Counted from the stretch's first letter, positions 35,408-44,997 are shown. The stretch: DNA of 64,000 nucleotides from Acetobacter okinawensis (GCF_002153655.1 NZ_JOPJ01000050.1:62001-126000), one strand, 5' to 3'. Notes: generated by a model not told the origin, from the sequence alone. A program made the numbers and translations.

Positions 35408-36601
35408 TCAGGAGGCTGAGGGCTGGCGGTCCATCAGCAGGGATGTGACAGCTTTTTTGAACGGGGAGAACCTGTCGGCCATGCGCAGGCATCCTTCGCG
35501 GATCTGGCGGAATGGTGGACCGTCATGCGTGTAAAGCGAGGCAATACCATTGGTGCCCGCAAACAGGAGTGCCGTTGCCTTGCGGTGCTGGCGCTCAAAG
35601 GCGCGTAGGGCAGCTGGGGCGCCTGCATCAGCCCCATTGGCTACAGCGGCCAGAACGTGCTGGACCAGTGTTTCCTGCCCTTTAAGGCCGAGGTTGAAGC
35701 CGTGGGCCGTAATCGGGTGCATGCCGACCGCTGCATCGCCTACAAGGGCAAGCCGGCGCGCGGTAAACCTGTGTGCGTAAACGCCCTTGAGCGGGTACAC
35801 ATGCCGGGTGCTGACAAGCCGCATGGCACCCAGCCGGTTGCCAACGCGGCGCATGACTTCGGCATTAAAAGCCTCTCGCGGCATATGGGCCAGTGTGGCG
35901 ATGTTCTCCGGCGGTAGGGTCAGCACAAGGGAGGACGCCATCCCGTTTACGGGCAGCAGGGCAATTGTCTGCCCCTCATCAAACCATTGCAGGGCGACGT
36001 TATGGTGGGGGGATTCATGCGCCATGCGGCAGACCATCATGGACCTGCCAAAGTCATGGACAATGGCGCCAATGCCTGCGCGCTGGCGGGTGGGGGAAAA
36101 ACGCCCATCCGCCCCGACAACCAGTCTGGCATTCACCTGTCCGCCATTATGGTGGACGGCGGCGTAGTCCTGCCCCTGCCGGATGGTCTGCACAACCGTA
36201 TCGGACTGCAAGGTAATGTTGGGCATGTGCTGCGCGGCAGCAAACAGCGCGCGGCGAATCTGGTTGTTGGAGACCAGCCAGCCCAGCGCATCCACCCCTT
36301 CACCACGCGTATCAAACGTGAGCGGGTGGCGGAAACTGCCAGTTTCAATCCGCGCTTCCTTGAGCGGGCAGATAACGGCCTGCGGAATGTGGGACCATGC
36401 GCCAGCCTGCTCCAGCAGACGGACGGAGTGGTGGGTCAGGGCAATTTCCCGCCCGTCAAAACCGGGCTCGGACCAGGTGTTGAGCGGCGCGCGCTCCATA
36501 ACCGTGACCGAAAGACCGCCCTGCGCCATAAGCAGGGCCGTGGCCAGCCCGACCGGGCCACCACCGATAATGGCAACATCTGTCTGCGCAGGATCGGGCA
36601 T
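35408..36601 (-). CDS. UbiH/UbiF/COQ6-family FAD monooxygenase
   Basis: The 397-aa protein has the FAD motif VAIIGGGPVGLATALLMAQGG near residue 9, the DG region (VVGADGRFSPTRQRAGIG) and the GDAAVGMHPITAHGFNLGLKG motif near residue 290. This family hydroxylates the ubiquinone ring. Which position it acts on (C1, C5 or C6) cannot be told. Two other ubiquinone-related genes, a COQ9-like gene and ubiK, lie elsewhere in the window. Confidence 0.9.
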   Translation of the reverse strand: MPDPAQTDVAIIGGGPVGLATALLMAQGGLSVTVMERAPLNTWSEPGFDGREIALTHHSVRLLEQAGAWSHIPQAVICPLKEARIETGSFRHPLTFDTRGEGVDALGWLVSNNQIRRALFAAAQHMPNITLQSDTVVQTIRQGQDYAAVHHNGGQVNARLVVGADGRFSPTRQRAGIGAIVHDFGRSMMVCRMAHESPHHNVALQWFDEGQTIALLPVNGMASSLVLTLPPENIATLAHMPREAFNAEVMRRVGNRLGAMRLVSTRHVYPLKGVYAHRFTARRLALVGDAAVGMHPITAHGFNLGLKGQETLVQHVLAAVANGADAGAPAALRAFERQHRKATALLFAGTNGIASLYTHDGPPFRQIREGCLRMADRFSPFKKAVTSLLMDRQPSAS

Positions 36602-36606
36602 GGCGG

Positions 36607-37188
36607 TTAGTCCTTGTCAGCGCCAAAGGTTACGGGCTGGCCGTGCCAGTGTGCGGTAAACAGGGCGGGGTCCGCCCGTTTTGGGGTGTGCTGCGCCCCA
36701 TCGGGCGTCCCCACGAATAAAAAGCCTGCCAGCCGGGACAGGCCCAGATCGGCCGCCAGAATGGGGTCATCAACCAGTGCGCCAGATACCCACACACCGC
36801 CAAAACCCGTTGCGTGGAGGGCGTTGAGAATATTCATGGCACCTGCCGCCACACACATTTCCTGCTCCCAGAGCGGGATTTTGTGCTCAGGGCGCAGGTG
36901 CATGCCCAGAGCAATAATCATGGGCATGGTGGAGAACCGGCTGCGCCGTTTTTCAATTTTGGCAGCGGGGGCTTCTGGCTCCACACGCGCCATGCTGGCC
37001 ACAATACGCTCGGCCAGTGCTGGGCGGTCCTCCCCTGTAATCACAACATAACGCCATGGCTGGAGCCTGCCATGGTCGGGGGCACGCATGGCTGTGGCCA
37101 GTATATCCATGAGCTGAGCGGGCGCAGGTGCAGGGTCTTGCAACCGGTCGGTGGAGGCACGGGTAAGCAGCATGTCCATAGGCGTCAT
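36607..37188 (-). CDS. Nitroreductase-family protein
   Basis: The 193-aa protein matches the FMN-dependent nitroreductase fold: MLLTRASTDRL, MRAPDHGRLQPWRYVVITGED, and CVAAGAMNILNALHATGFGGVWVSG; RASTDRL and DHGRLQPWR resemble the YdjA subgroup. Likely a cytoplasmic NAD(P)H oxidoreductase of unknown substrate. I start at the ATG at 37186-37188; a longer frame would overlap the HIT gene. It is 5 bp from the hydroxylase gene. Confidence 0.87.
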   Translation of the reverse strand: MTPMDMLLTRASTDRLQDPAPAPAQLMDILATAMRAPDHGRLQPWRYVVITGEDRPALAERIVASMARVEPEAPAAKIEKRRSRFSTMPMIIALGMHLRPEHKIPLWEQEMCVAAGAMNILNALHATGFGGVWVSGALVDDPILAADLGLSRLAGFLFVGTPDGAQHTPKRADPALFTAHWHGQPVTFGADKD

Positions 37189-37226
37189 GGTCAGGGCCTT
37201 TGTTGCGGCAAGGAGTGTTGCGGGCG

Positions 37227-37601
37227 TTACTGGGGGAACGCGGGCAGAGGCCCACCACCCATGAGATGCAGGTGAAAATGCGGCACTTCCTGCCCCGAGT
37301 TTGTGCCCGCATTGGTGATCAGCCGGTATCCGTCTTCTTCCAGCCCCAGTGTGTGGGCGATCTGGCCTGCGGAGCGCATGACCTCGGCAATTTCCTCCGC
37401 AGGAGCATTTTTGCTGAAGTCCATGAAGGAGACATAGGGCTTTTTCGGGATAATCAGCACATGCACGGGGGCTTTGGGTGCGATGTCCTTGAACGCCAGA
37501 ACCCATTCGTTTTCAAAAACGGGTTTGCACGGGATTTCTCCACGCAGAATTTTTGCAAAAATATTCTGCGGATCATAAGGGCCTTTGCCGGTCACAGCCA
37601 T
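37227..37601 (-). CDS. HIT-family nucleotide hydrolase
   Basis: The 124-aa protein is a Hint-type HIT protein: NIFAKILRGEIPCKPVFENEWVLAFKDIAPKAPVHVLIIPKKPY and the active-site HFHLHLMGG near residues 109-117. It probably hydrolyses nucleoside phosphoramidates. It follows hisE closely; HIT genes next to his genes are common in alphaproteobacteria. Confidence 0.93.
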   Translation of the reverse strand: MAVTGKGPYDPQNIFAKILRGEIPCKPVFENEWVLAFKDIAPKAPVHVLIIPKKPYVSFMDFSKNAPAEEIAEVMRSAGQIAHTLGLEEDGYRLITNAGTNSGQEVPHFHLHLMGGGPLPAFPQ

Positions 37602-37607
37602 GGTGGT

Positions 37608-38090
37608 TCAGTCCTGTGTTGTGGTGTCTGGCGTGGTTGTATCTGCCGTGTGCAGTGCGGGTTTGGGGCGGGAGGCTTTTTCGGCAATGCCGCTGGTGCC
37701 TTCGCGCCGCGCCAGTTCGGCCCAGACCTCTTCTGGTGTAATGCCTGCGTTCACCCACATGACAATCAGGTGGTAGAGCACATCCGCACTTTCACCCACC
37801 AGCAGGTTGGTGCGGCCTGCTACGGCCTCGATCAGGCATTCTACGGCTTCTTCGCCAAATTTCTGGGCGATTTTGTATGTCCCGCGTGAGAGCAGGCGGG
37901 CCGAATGGCTGACCGAGGGGTCGGCGTTCTTGCGGCTCTGCACCACATCGTACAGGCGGTTCAGAACCGAGCTGTCGGCTTCGGTGGATAAAGGAGGGTG
38001 TTGCGTGGTTTCCGCCGCCTTGGTTTTTTTGGTCTTGGTGGTTTTGGTCTCGGCCTTGATGGTGGCTTTTGACGGAGCTTTTTTAATCAT
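37608..38090 (-). CDS. hisE: Phosphoribosyl-ATP pyrophosphatase with Lys/Thr-rich N-terminal extension
   Basis: The enzyme does the second step of histidine synthesis. The catalytic part (about residues 40-135) has [50 protein letters not shown] and [10 protein letters not shown]. At 160 aa it is longer than the usual roughly 110: there is an N-terminal Lys/Thr/Ala-rich tail ([20 protein letters not shown]) and a Thr-rich C-terminal tail, both probably disordered. The start overlaps hisF by 8 bp. Confidence 0.92.
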   Translation of the reverse strand: MIKKAPSKATIKAETKTTKTKKTKAAETTQHPPLSTEADSSVLNRLYDVVQSRKNADPSVSHSARLLSRGTYKIAQKFGEEAVECLIEAVAGRTNLLVGESADVLYHLIVMWVNAGITPEEVWAELARREGTSGIAEKASRPKPALHTADTTTPDTTTQD

Positions 38091-38874
38091 GCGTCTGACT
38101 GACCTGAAAAGGGGCGGGGGAAGGGCGAACTGGCAGTCCTGCGTTGCTCAGGGCCTGTTTGACCTGAGCAACGGTAAACTGCCCAAAATGGAAAACACTG
38201 GCGGCCAGCAACCCGGTAGCCCCGGCTTTGGCGCCTTCTACAAAATGCTCCAGCGTGCCAACACCGCCGGAAGCCACAATTGGCAGGCGCACGGCCTGCG
38301 TTGCGGCCCGGAGCAGGTCCAGATCAAAGCCGCTGCCTGTGCCGTCACGGTCCATGGAGGTCAGCAGGATTTCTCCCGCCCCCCGTTCTGCGGCCTGCCT
38401 GCACCAGTCTATGGCATCCATGCCTGTGGGGGTACGCCCGCCGTGAGTAAAGACTTCCCATTTGCCCGGAGCCGTCTGGCGGGCATCCACCGCGACCACA
38501 ACGCACTGGCTGCCAAACTTGCGTGCGGCCTCGTTAATCAGCTCAGGGCGGGTGACTGCGGCCGAGTTCATGGCGCATTTGTCTGCCCCTGCCAGCAGCA
38601 GGCGGCGCATGTCGTCTGTTGTGCGCACGCCCCCGCCCACGGTCAGGGGCAGAAAGATTTTTTCTGCTGTCTTGCCAACCACGTCTAAAATGGTGTCCCG
38701 GTTTTCGTGGCTGGCGGTAATGTCGAGGAAGGTCAGCTCATCCGCCCCGGCTGCGTCGTATACTGCGGCCTGTTCCACCGGGTCGCCCGCATCACGCAGG
38801 GAGACAAAGTTGACCCCCTTGACCACCCGGCCATTCTTGACGTCCAGACAGGGAATAACGCGTAGCTTCAGCAT
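38083..38874 (-). CDS. hisF: Imidazole glycerol phosphate synthase, cyclase subunit
   Basis: The 263-aa (beta-alpha)8 barrel starts with [31 protein letters not shown], which contains the first catalytic Asp, and has the second in [15 protein letters not shown]. It uses ammonia from HisH to close the imidazole ring. It overlaps hisA by 7 bp and hisE by 8 bp. Confidence 0.97.
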   Translation of the reverse strand: MLKLRVIPCLDVKNGRVVKGVNFVSLRDAGDPVEQAAVYDAAGADELTFLDITASHENRDTILDVVGKTAEKIFLPLTVGGGVRTTDDMRRLLLAGADKCAMNSAAVTRPELINEAARKFGSQCVVVAVDARQTAPGKWEVFTHGGRTPTGMDAIDWCRQAAERGAGEILLTSMDRDGTGSGFDLDLLRAATQAVRLPIVASGGVGTLEHFVEGAKAGATGLLAASVFHFGQFTVAQVKQALSNAGLPVRPSPAPFQVSQTHD

Positions 38875-39629
38875 CCGCTCAGTACTCGCAGGGCTTCGGT
38901 CGGGGACACGCGCCCATCATACAGCGCGCGGCCAACAATAACACCTTCTATGCCCGGCGTGGTGTTGGCCGCCTGACGCAGGGCGGCAAGGTGGTCAATG
39001 CCGCCAACGCCCCCGCTGGCAATAACGGGAATGGATACGGTGTTGGCCAATGCCACGGTCTGCTCAATATCCAGCCCTTCCAGCATGCCGTCACGGCTGA
39101 TCTCGGTAAAGATGATGGCACTTACCCCTGCGTCCTGCATGCGCAGGGCAAGGTCGGTTGCCTGCATATCGGAGACTTCGGCCCAGCCCTCCGTGGCGAC
39201 ATGGCCCGAGCGTGCATCAATCCCCGCAACAACACGACCGGGGAAGGTGCGGCATGCCTCGCGCACCAGTGCGGGGTTTTTGACCGCGACCGAGCCCAGA
39301 ATAACGCGGGTAATGCCCGCATCCAGCCATGCTGCAATGGCCTTCATGTCACGCAGGCCGCCACCAAGCTGTACGGGCACGCGGGCTGCGGCCAGAATGG
39401 CACGGACTGCGTCCGTATTGGCTGAAGCACCGGCAAAGGCACCGTTCAGGTCCACCACATGCAGCCACTCAAAGCCCGCATCCTGCCATGCCGCTGCCTG
39501 TGTGCCGGGGTTGTCGGAATAGACGGTTGCATCGTCCATTTCTCCACGGCGCAGGCGTACGCAGGCCCCGTCCTTCAGGTCGATGGCGGGGTAGAGGGTC
39601 AGGGGGCGGGGGGATGCGGGTGTGTTCAT
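38868..39629 (-). CDS. hisA: ProFAR isomerase HisA
   Basis: The 253-aa barrel isomerase (fourth step of histidine synthesis) shows [31 protein letters not shown] with the catalytic Asp, VQLGGGLRD and [14 protein letters not shown]. It overlaps the GNAT gene by 4 bp and hisF by 7 bp. Confidence 0.97.
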   Translation of the reverse strand: MNTPASPRPLTLYPAIDLKDGACVRLRRGEMDDATVYSDNPGTQAAAWQDAGFEWLHVVDLNGAFAGASANTDAVRAILAAARVPVQLGGGLRDMKAIAAWLDAGITRVILGSVAVKNPALVREACRTFPGRVVAGIDARSGHVATEGWAEVSDMQATDLALRMQDAGVSAIIFTEISRDGMLEGLDIEQTVALANTVSIPVIASGGVGGIDHLAALRQAANTTPGIEGVIVGRALYDGRVSPTEALRVLSGC

Positions 39630-40207
39630 GACGTGTGCGTGGCTTCTTGTTCGTTGCAGGTTCTGGCGGGCTGGTGGGGCAGGGTATCATCCAGACATTT
39701 GGTAAGGAACAGCCCGCAGACCAGTTCGTCCCCCACCCGCGCATAAAACGGATGTTCGCCCCAGATGTGGAACCCGGTTTTTTTAAACAGGGCAATGGCG
39801 GCAGTCTGTGTTTGCAGCACGTCAACGTTCAGCACCCTGAAGCCCATGTTGCGTGCGGCATTTTCCACCTCCTGCAACAAGGCGGCTCCCAGTCCGCGCT
39901 CGCGCGCATAGGGGGCGACAAACAGATGGGCAAGAGTGACGCACATGGCTTGCAGTTCGTTATTACGCGGGGCGCGGATAAGCTGGGCCCCGCCCACAAT
40001 AACCCCGTCAAGCCTGACGGCGAACAGCATGCGCTCGGGCACCAGCAGCAGCCCCCTAAAATAGCGCTCCAGAACCTGCCGCCCCTGTGGCTGCAACCAG
40101 CCAAAACCGCCACCATCCAGAATGGCGGCATCCACGGCTTCGCACAGTGCCTGAAGGTCATCTTCTTCTAAGGCAAGAATGCGCTGGACGCGGGCAGTGC
40201 GCGACAT
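39626..40207 (-). CDS. GNAT-family N-acetyltransferase inserted in the his cluster
   Basis: The 193-aa protein has the acetyl-CoA region VTLAHLFVAPYARERGLGAALLQEVENAARNMGFRVLNVDVLQTQTAAIALFKKTGF. The start at 40205-40207 overlaps the hisH stop by one base. It is coupled on both sides inside the histidine operon, so it is probably expressed with it. The substrate is unknown. Confidence 0.88.
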   Translation of the reverse strand: MSRTARVQRILALEEDDLQALCEAVDAAILDGGGFGWLQPQGRQVLERYFRGLLLVPERMLFAVRLDGVIVGGAQLIRAPRNNELQAMCVTLAHLFVAPYARERGLGAALLQEVENAARNMGFRVLNVDVLQTQTAAIALFKKTGFHIWGEHPFYARVGDELVCGLFLTKCLDDTLPHQPARTCNEQEATHTS

Positions 40208-40863
40208 CAGAGTGTCTCTTCCGGCTGCCATGCAAGGAAGTTTGCAAGGATTTTCAGCCCCACGGTCTGGCTTTTTTCCACGTGGAACTGTGTCCCGGCC
40301 ACATTGCCGCGCCCCACTATGGCAGGCACGCTGCCGCCGTAGTCCGCACTGGCAAGTAGTACGTCATCCGTTGTGTTGCGCAGGGCGTAGGAATGGACAA
40401 AATAGCCGTGCGGGGCGGGGCCCAAGCCCTGCGTAAGCGGGTGGGGTTTGTGGAGCTCCAGTTCGTTCCAGCCCATCTGGGGCAGGCGCAGGCCGGGGGC
40501 GTCCATGGGGGCAATTTCGCCCTCAATCCAGCCGAAGCCCTCCGTTACGCCATGCTCAAGCCCGCGCTGGGCCATAAGCTGCATGCCCACACAGATACCC
40601 AGAAAAGGCGTGCCTTTTGCCACGGCCTGCAAAATGGCGTCCTTGAGCCCGGCAATAGCCTCAAGCCCCTGTGCGCAGTCGGCAAATGCACCCTGACCGG
40701 GCAGGATAATGCGGTCCGCACGCCGGACTTCTGCGGGTTCGTTGGTAATGATTGCTGTAGCGGCAATGCCGGCAAGCTCGGCCGCGCGCATGGCCGCGCG
40801 GGCGGCGGAGGCCAGATTGCCCCCTTCATAGTCAACAACGGCAATGGAGAGAGGCTGGGCCAT
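40207..40863 (-). CDS. hisH: Imidazole glycerol phosphate synthase, glutaminase subunit
   Basis: The 218-aa class I glutamine amidotransferase supplies ammonia to HisF. It has LPGQGAFADCAQGL, the nucleophile Cys in GTPFLGICVGMQLMA, and the His-Glu pair in QFHVEKSQTVGLKIL. A parS-like palindrome TTCCACGTGGAA at 40276-40287 overlaps the codons of QFHVEK. Confidence 0.96.
   Translation of the reverse strand: MAQPLSIAVVDYEGGNLASAARAAMRAAELAGIAATAIITNEPAEVRRADRIILPGQGAFADCAQGLEAIAGLKDAILQAVAKGTPFLGICVGMQLMAQRGLEHGVTEGFGWIEGEIAPMDAPGLRLPQMGWNELELHKPHPLTQGLGPAPHGYFVHSYALRNTTDDVLLASADYGGSVPAIVGRGNVAGTQFHVEKSQTVGLKILANFLAWQPEETL
40274..40289. promoter_or_regulatory. parS-like palindrome within hisH
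   Basis: TTTTCCACGTGGAACT contains the perfect 12-bp palindrome TTCCACGTGGAA and resembles G/C parS variants such as TGTTCCACGTGGAACA, differing at two outer positions. It could be a weaker third ParB site. Confidence 0.4.
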
Positions 40864-41001
40864 AAAACCCTCCTGATTCTGATCCTGCGGAAAACCCTGC
40901 CATTGACCCGCATCGGGGCAAAAAAGCAGGGCTGGTTGTCTGTCTGGTCTGCCGCCATGCCCGTGGTGGGCATGGCTGGATCATCTGCGCGGCCAGCGGG
41001 T

Positions 41002-41598
41002 TTATAGCACACCTTTGGTCGAAGGAATGGCCCCCAGCGCGCGCGGGTCTGGCTCTACCGCCATGCGCAGGGCGCGGGCAAGGGCCTTGAACGCGGCTTC
41101 GGCAATATGGTGGCAGTTTTTGCCTGCTCTTTGGTTCAGGTGCAAGGTGAGCATGGCCGACATGGCAAACGCCCGAAAAAATTCTTCCACCAGTTCCGTG
41201 TCCAGCGTGCCAAGGCGGTCGCGGTCAAACGTGGCGTCAAAGGTCAGGAACGGTCGGCCAGACAGGTCCACCACGGCCTCGCACAGGGCTTCGTCCAGCG
41301 GGACAAGGGCCGAGCCAAAGCGGCGCACGCCGCGCTTGTCACCCAGTGCGGTGCGCATGGCCTGCCCCAGCGCAATGCCGGTATCCTCTACCGTATGGTG
41401 CCCATCAATATGCAGGTCACCCTTGACCGTTATGTCCAGATCAAACAGGCCATGCTTGGCCAGAGCGGTCAGCATGTGGTCAAAAAAGCCGATACCGGTC
41501 TCAATCCGAGATTTGCCAGTCCCGTCCAGTGTCAGGGCAATGGCAATATCGGTTTCGCTGGTAACGCGGTGAACTGTGGCGTGGCGCGGTGTTGTCAT
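41002..41598 (-). CDS. hisB: Imidazoleglycerol-phosphate dehydratase
   Basis: The 198-aa monofunctional dehydratase has TGIGFFDHMLTALAKHG and HIDGHHTVEDTGIALGQAMRTALGDKRGVRRFG, and later HHIAEAAFKALARALRMAVEPD: the His/Glu clusters bind two Mn ions. It is the first his gene of the block; 138 bp with no gene separate it from hisH. Confidence 0.97.
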   Translation of the reverse strand: MTTPRHATVHRVTSETDIAIALTLDGTGKSRIETGIGFFDHMLTALAKHGLFDLDITVKGDLHIDGHHTVEDTGIALGQAMRTALGDKRGVRRFGSALVPLDEALCEAVVDLSGRPFLTFDATFDRDRLGTLDTELVEEFFRAFAMSAMLTLHLNQRAGKNCHHIAEAAFKALARALRMAVEPDPRALGAIPSTKGVL

Positions 41599-41657
41599 GG
41601 TCAGAGCTTATAGCTCAAGAACGGGCACAATGCCATTCCGCCAGCACTGGTCTGTTT

Positions 41658-43721
41658 TCAGGTCTGGGGCACCTGTTCGTCCAGTTCCCTCAGCCACAGT
41701 GCGGCGTTGCCATCGGCCGGGGCGCGCCAGTCCCCACGGGGAGAAAGGCTGCCCCCCGCCATGACCTTGGGGCCATTGGGCATGGCCGAGCGCTTGAACT
41801 GGCTGGTGGTAAAAAACCGGAACAAAAAGACCCGCAGCCATTTGCGGATGTCTGCCAGCGTATAGCGCGTGCGTTCATGCTCCATAAAGCCTGCTGGCCA
41901 TGCGCCGCGCGCCACATCGGCCCATGCCTGTTCGGCCATAAAGGCAATACGCGCAGGGCCAAACCCGTGGCGGAGTATAAAGTAAAGAGTAAAGTCATGC
42001 AGGGCGTATGGCCCTATGGTGTCCTGCGTGCTCTGGCTGCCCCCTGCGGATTGGGGGATTAACTCGGGCGATATCTCGGTTGCCAGCACGGTGCGCAGCA
42101 CGGAGCCGACATCGGCCGGGAAGTGGCCAGAGGCTATGCACCAGCGGATCAGGTGCTGGATCAGGGTTTTGGGGAGCCCTGCGTTAACATTGTAATGGGC
42201 CATCTGGTCGCCCACGCCGTAGGTGCACCACCCCAGAGCCAGCTCGGACAGGTCCCCCGTGCCAATGACAATGCCGTTGTGCTGGTTGGCCAGCCGGAAC
42301 AGAAAATCCGTGCGCAGCCCGGCCTGTACATTTTCAAAGGTAATGTCATGCACGGCCTCGCCCCGGGCAAAGGGGTGGTCGAGTGTCTGGAGCATCAGGG
42401 TTGCTGCGGGGCGGATGTCCAGCGTGGCGCGCGTAATGCCCAGATGTTCCATCAGGGCGTTTGCGCTGGCCAGTGTCTGCTCCGTGGTGCCAAAGCCGGG
42501 CATGGTGTACCCGCGTACGGCACTGCGTGGCCAGCCCAGTTCGTCCGCCGTACGCACGGCCACCAGCAGGGCGTGTGTGGAGTCCAGCCCGCCCGATACG
42601 CCAATGACCATGGTTTTGGCCTTGCAGCTTGTCAGCCGCTGGCTAAGGGCCGAGACCTGAATGGTAAAGGCTTCAAAACAGTCCTGTTCCAGCCGCGCGG
42701 GGTCCGCAGGAACGAAGGGAAAGCGCGGGAGTGGGCGCAGGAGCCCAAGGTCCGCCATGGGTGGGGCCAGCGTAAAGCCTATGGACCGCCACATGCCGGA
42801 GTTGGCTTGGGCAGATGTGGCGGTCACGTTTGCACAGTCTGCAAAGGTGCCCATCTGCGTCCGTTCATGGCGGATAAGGGTCAGGTCCACATCGGCCACG
42901 ACCGCACATGCACCATGGGGAAAGCGCGCACTTTTGGCCAGCAGGGTGCCGTTTTCAAAGATGGCGGTCTGGCCATCCCACGCCAGATCAGTGGTGGATT
43001 CGCCCTCCCCGGCGGCGGCATACAGGTAAGCGGCCACGCATCGTGCGGACTGGGAGCGGCAGAGCAGGCTGCGGGTTTCCGCCTTGCCTACGGTAATATC
43101 GCTTGCGGACAGGTTGGCCAGCACGGTAGCCCCCGCCATGGCCTGTGCCGTGGAGGGCGGGCTGGGCACCCACATGTCCTCGCAGATTTCTACCCCAAGG
43201 CAAAAACCGGGTACGTCATGGGCGGCAAAAAGCAGGTCCACGCCAAAGGGAACACTCAGCCCCCCCAGTTGCAGGCTCTGGCCACGTATGGCCGCACCGG
43301 GTGCAAAGTGTCGCCGCTCATAGAATTCACGGTAATTGGGCAGGTAGCTTTTTGGCACTACGCCCAGAATACGGCCCCTGTGCAGAACAACGGCGCAATT
43401 ATACAGGCTGTTCATGTGGCGCAGGGGGGCGCCAACCACCAGCACGGGCAGCAGGTCGGTGCTGGCCTGAGCCAGTGCGAGGAGCGCGCGCTCGACCGCA
43501 TGGAGCACTGTGCTGTTCTGGAGCAGGTCTTCTATGGAATAACCGCTCAACCCCAGTTCGGGGAAGACGCACAGACCAGCACCCTGACTGGCGCAGTTGC
43601 GGGCGGTGGCTACAATCTGCTCCATGTTGGCCTGCGGGTCCGCAAGGGTGACAGGCACGGTACAGGCTGCCACGCGCACAAATCCCTGATGGTACAGAGA
43701 TCGGAATAGGGACGTGGTCAC
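41658..43721 (-). CDS. nadE: Glutamine-dependent NAD(+) synthetase
   Basis: The 687-aa protein fuses an N-terminal nitrilase-type glutaminase (Glu in FPELGLSGYSIEDLL, Lys in VPKSYLPNYREFYERR, Cys in CLGVEICEDMW) to a C-terminal synthetase with the P-loop GVSGGLDSTHALLVA near residue 375. It amidates deamido-NAD with glutamine nitrogen. I use the GTG at 43719-43721, preceded by GGAAGGAAAGCC; a longer frame is open but has no family support. Confidence 0.96.
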   Translation of the reverse strand: MTTSLFRSLYHQGFVRVAACTVPVTLADPQANMEQIVATARNCASQGAGLCVFPELGLSGYSIEDLLQNSTVLHAVERALLALAQASTDLLPVLVVGAPLRHMNSLYNCAVVLHRGRILGVVPKSYLPNYREFYERRHFAPGAAIRGQSLQLGGLSVPFGVDLLFAAHDVPGFCLGVEICEDMWVPSPPSTAQAMAGATVLANLSASDITVGKAETRSLLCRSQSARCVAAYLYAAAGEGESTTDLAWDGQTAIFENGTLLAKSARFPHGACAVVADVDLTLIRHERTQMGTFADCANVTATSAQANSGMWRSIGFTLAPPMADLGLLRPLPRFPFVPADPARLEQDCFEAFTIQVSALSQRLTSCKAKTMVIGVSGGLDSTHALLVAVRTADELGWPRSAVRGYTMPGFGTTEQTLASANALMEHLGITRATLDIRPAATLMLQTLDHPFARGEAVHDITFENVQAGLRTDFLFRLANQHNGIVIGTGDLSELALGWCTYGVGDQMAHYNVNAGLPKTLIQHLIRWCIASGHFPADVGSVLRTVLATEISPELIPQSAGGSQSTQDTIGPYALHDFTLYFILRHGFGPARIAFMAEQAWADVARGAWPAGFMEHERTRYTLADIRKWLRVFLFRFFTTSQFKRSAMPNGPKVMAGGSLSPRGDWRAPADGNAALWLRELDEQVPQT

Positions 43722-43900
43722 GGCTTTCCTTCCTTGCCGGGGTGCATGGTTCTGTCTAGCAGGTGAGCAAACTGGCCGCCAAGGGTTGGTAAAGTGCTGT
43801 TTTATGACAGATGCGTGCAGGGGCATGAAAAAAAAGCGCCTTTTTTACATTTTCCCTCTTGCGCGATCGGGCGTGTGCTCATAAAAGGAGCCCATCAGAT

Positions 43901-43975
43901 GCGGGCGTAGCTCAGGGGTAGAGCACAACCTTGCCAAGGTTGGGGTCGTGGGTTCGAATCCCATCGCCCGCTCCA
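43901..43975 (+). tRNA. tRNA-Gly (anticodon GCC)
   Basis: A 75-nt cloverleaf with encoded CCA; GCGGGCG acceptor pairs with CGCCCGC, and the loop TTGCCAA gives GCC. Confidence 0.96.
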
Positions 43976-44002
43976 GATTTTCCTTGAAAATTTGGTTCGG
44001 TT

Positions 44003-44029
44003 AAAAATGATCCTTCGGGGTCATTTTTT
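44003..44029 (+). terminator. Rho-independent terminator after tRNA-Gly
   Basis: AAAAATGATCC pairs with GGGTCATTTTT across a TTCG tetraloop (one G-U pair), followed by more T. It is 28 bp after the tRNA. Confidence 0.85.
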
Positions 44030-44727
44030 GTTTCTGGCCTATTTTGTCCATTCCCACACAAGAGTCCACCCCTGTCCTCCACCTGTTTTGTCTGGTGGAC
44101 GGCACTGTGCGACCATGGGCGGGAAGTGTGCGATTTACCTTAAAATGTAACAGATTATTCCATATGGAATAGCATTATACTTGGCCATGCTTGTGCATGA
44201 CTGGGGCAGAGCAGGGTTTGGTGGCACCGCTTCACTTTAATAAGGTGTTTGAAAGCCTATGTTCTTGATGGAATTTTCTTATTAAATACAGCAGCATGCG
44301 GCTCCATATCGGGGCCATGCAGTGCATTCCGGTAAAAGCCATTATGGAATAGTTGGTTTTTAAAAAACGCGTCGTTTCTATACGGGCCAGATGCCCCTGC
44401 CCAAGCCAGTTCCATAGTCCGGCCCCGGCGTAGCCACTACGGGCAGATACCGTGGGTGTAGCCCGCAAAACCGGGCTGTCTGCCCCTGAGTGCGGCAAGG
44501 GAGCCTCTTCCTGGTCCAGAGCAGGGCGTGAGCAGGGGGGCGTAGAGTGTGCCCATAATGACACAGATTCCGTTTTTGCTGTTCCCATCGTAAGGAATCG
44601 AAAAAGATAATTTTTTTATGTTGGTGATTTTTAAAAAATATGACTACAAGCCGTTAAAGCCTTTTAGGCATATCGGTTCAATAATTGTCATGTATAAAAT
44701 TTTGTCTGAAGGGGAGCCAGTAACTCT
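44030..44727. other. Long intergenic region upstream of HU
   Basis: About 700 bp without a clear gene. A minus-strand frame of 118 codons (44232-44588) exists but has no ribosome-binding site and no recognisable domain, so I do not call it. The last 150 bp are AT-rich, with TATAAA near 44694 as a possible promoter for the HU gene, which has a GAAGGGGAG site. Confidence 0.4.
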
Positions 44728-44997
44728 ATGAGCAAGGCCTTTATTGCCGCAGTGATTCAGGATTCAATCAACTGCACAGGGGTTGCCGCCAATCAGGCTG
44801 CGAATGACCTTATTGACGCCATTGTGGTCGAACTCAAGCGTGAAGGTGGGTTTACCCTGCCGTCCTTCGGTACGTTTACGGTGCGTAAGACCAAGGCGCG
44901 CAAGGCCCTTAACCCGCGCACGGGTGAGCCGGTCAAGGTCAAGGCTGGCAAGACTGTCCGCTTTAAAGCCAGCCCTAATCTTAAAAAAGCTGTCTGA
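44728..44997 (+). CDS. hupB: HU-family DNA-binding protein
   Basis: The 89-aa protein is a histone-like HU/IHF family member: MSKAFIAAVIQDSINCTG, GGFTLPSFGTFTVRKTKARKALNPRTGEPVKVKAGKTVRFKASPNLKKAV, with the DNA-contacting arm around NPRTGEP. It bends and compacts DNA as a dimer. A strong terminator follows. Confidence 0.95.
   Translation: MSKAFIAAVIQDSINCTGVAANQAANDLIDAIVVELKREGGFTLPSFGTFTVRKTKARKALNPRTGEPVKVKAGKTVRFKASPNLKKAV

Noticed and set aside
40864-41012. A frame starting between hisB and hisH that could encode a membrane protein seen in some his clusters
   Set aside because: The translation overlaps hisH in the wrong frame, has no hydrophobic helices and looks random.
42123-43709. 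A 528-codon plus-strand open frame opposite nadE
   Set aside because: Antisense to the well-supported NAD synthetase, with low-complexity Gly/Gln/His-rich translation and no ribosome-binding site.
44232-44588. A 118-codon minus-strand open frame between tRNA-Gly and HU
   Set aside because: No ribosome-binding site, no recognisable domain and unusual composition; noted only as part of the intergenic region.
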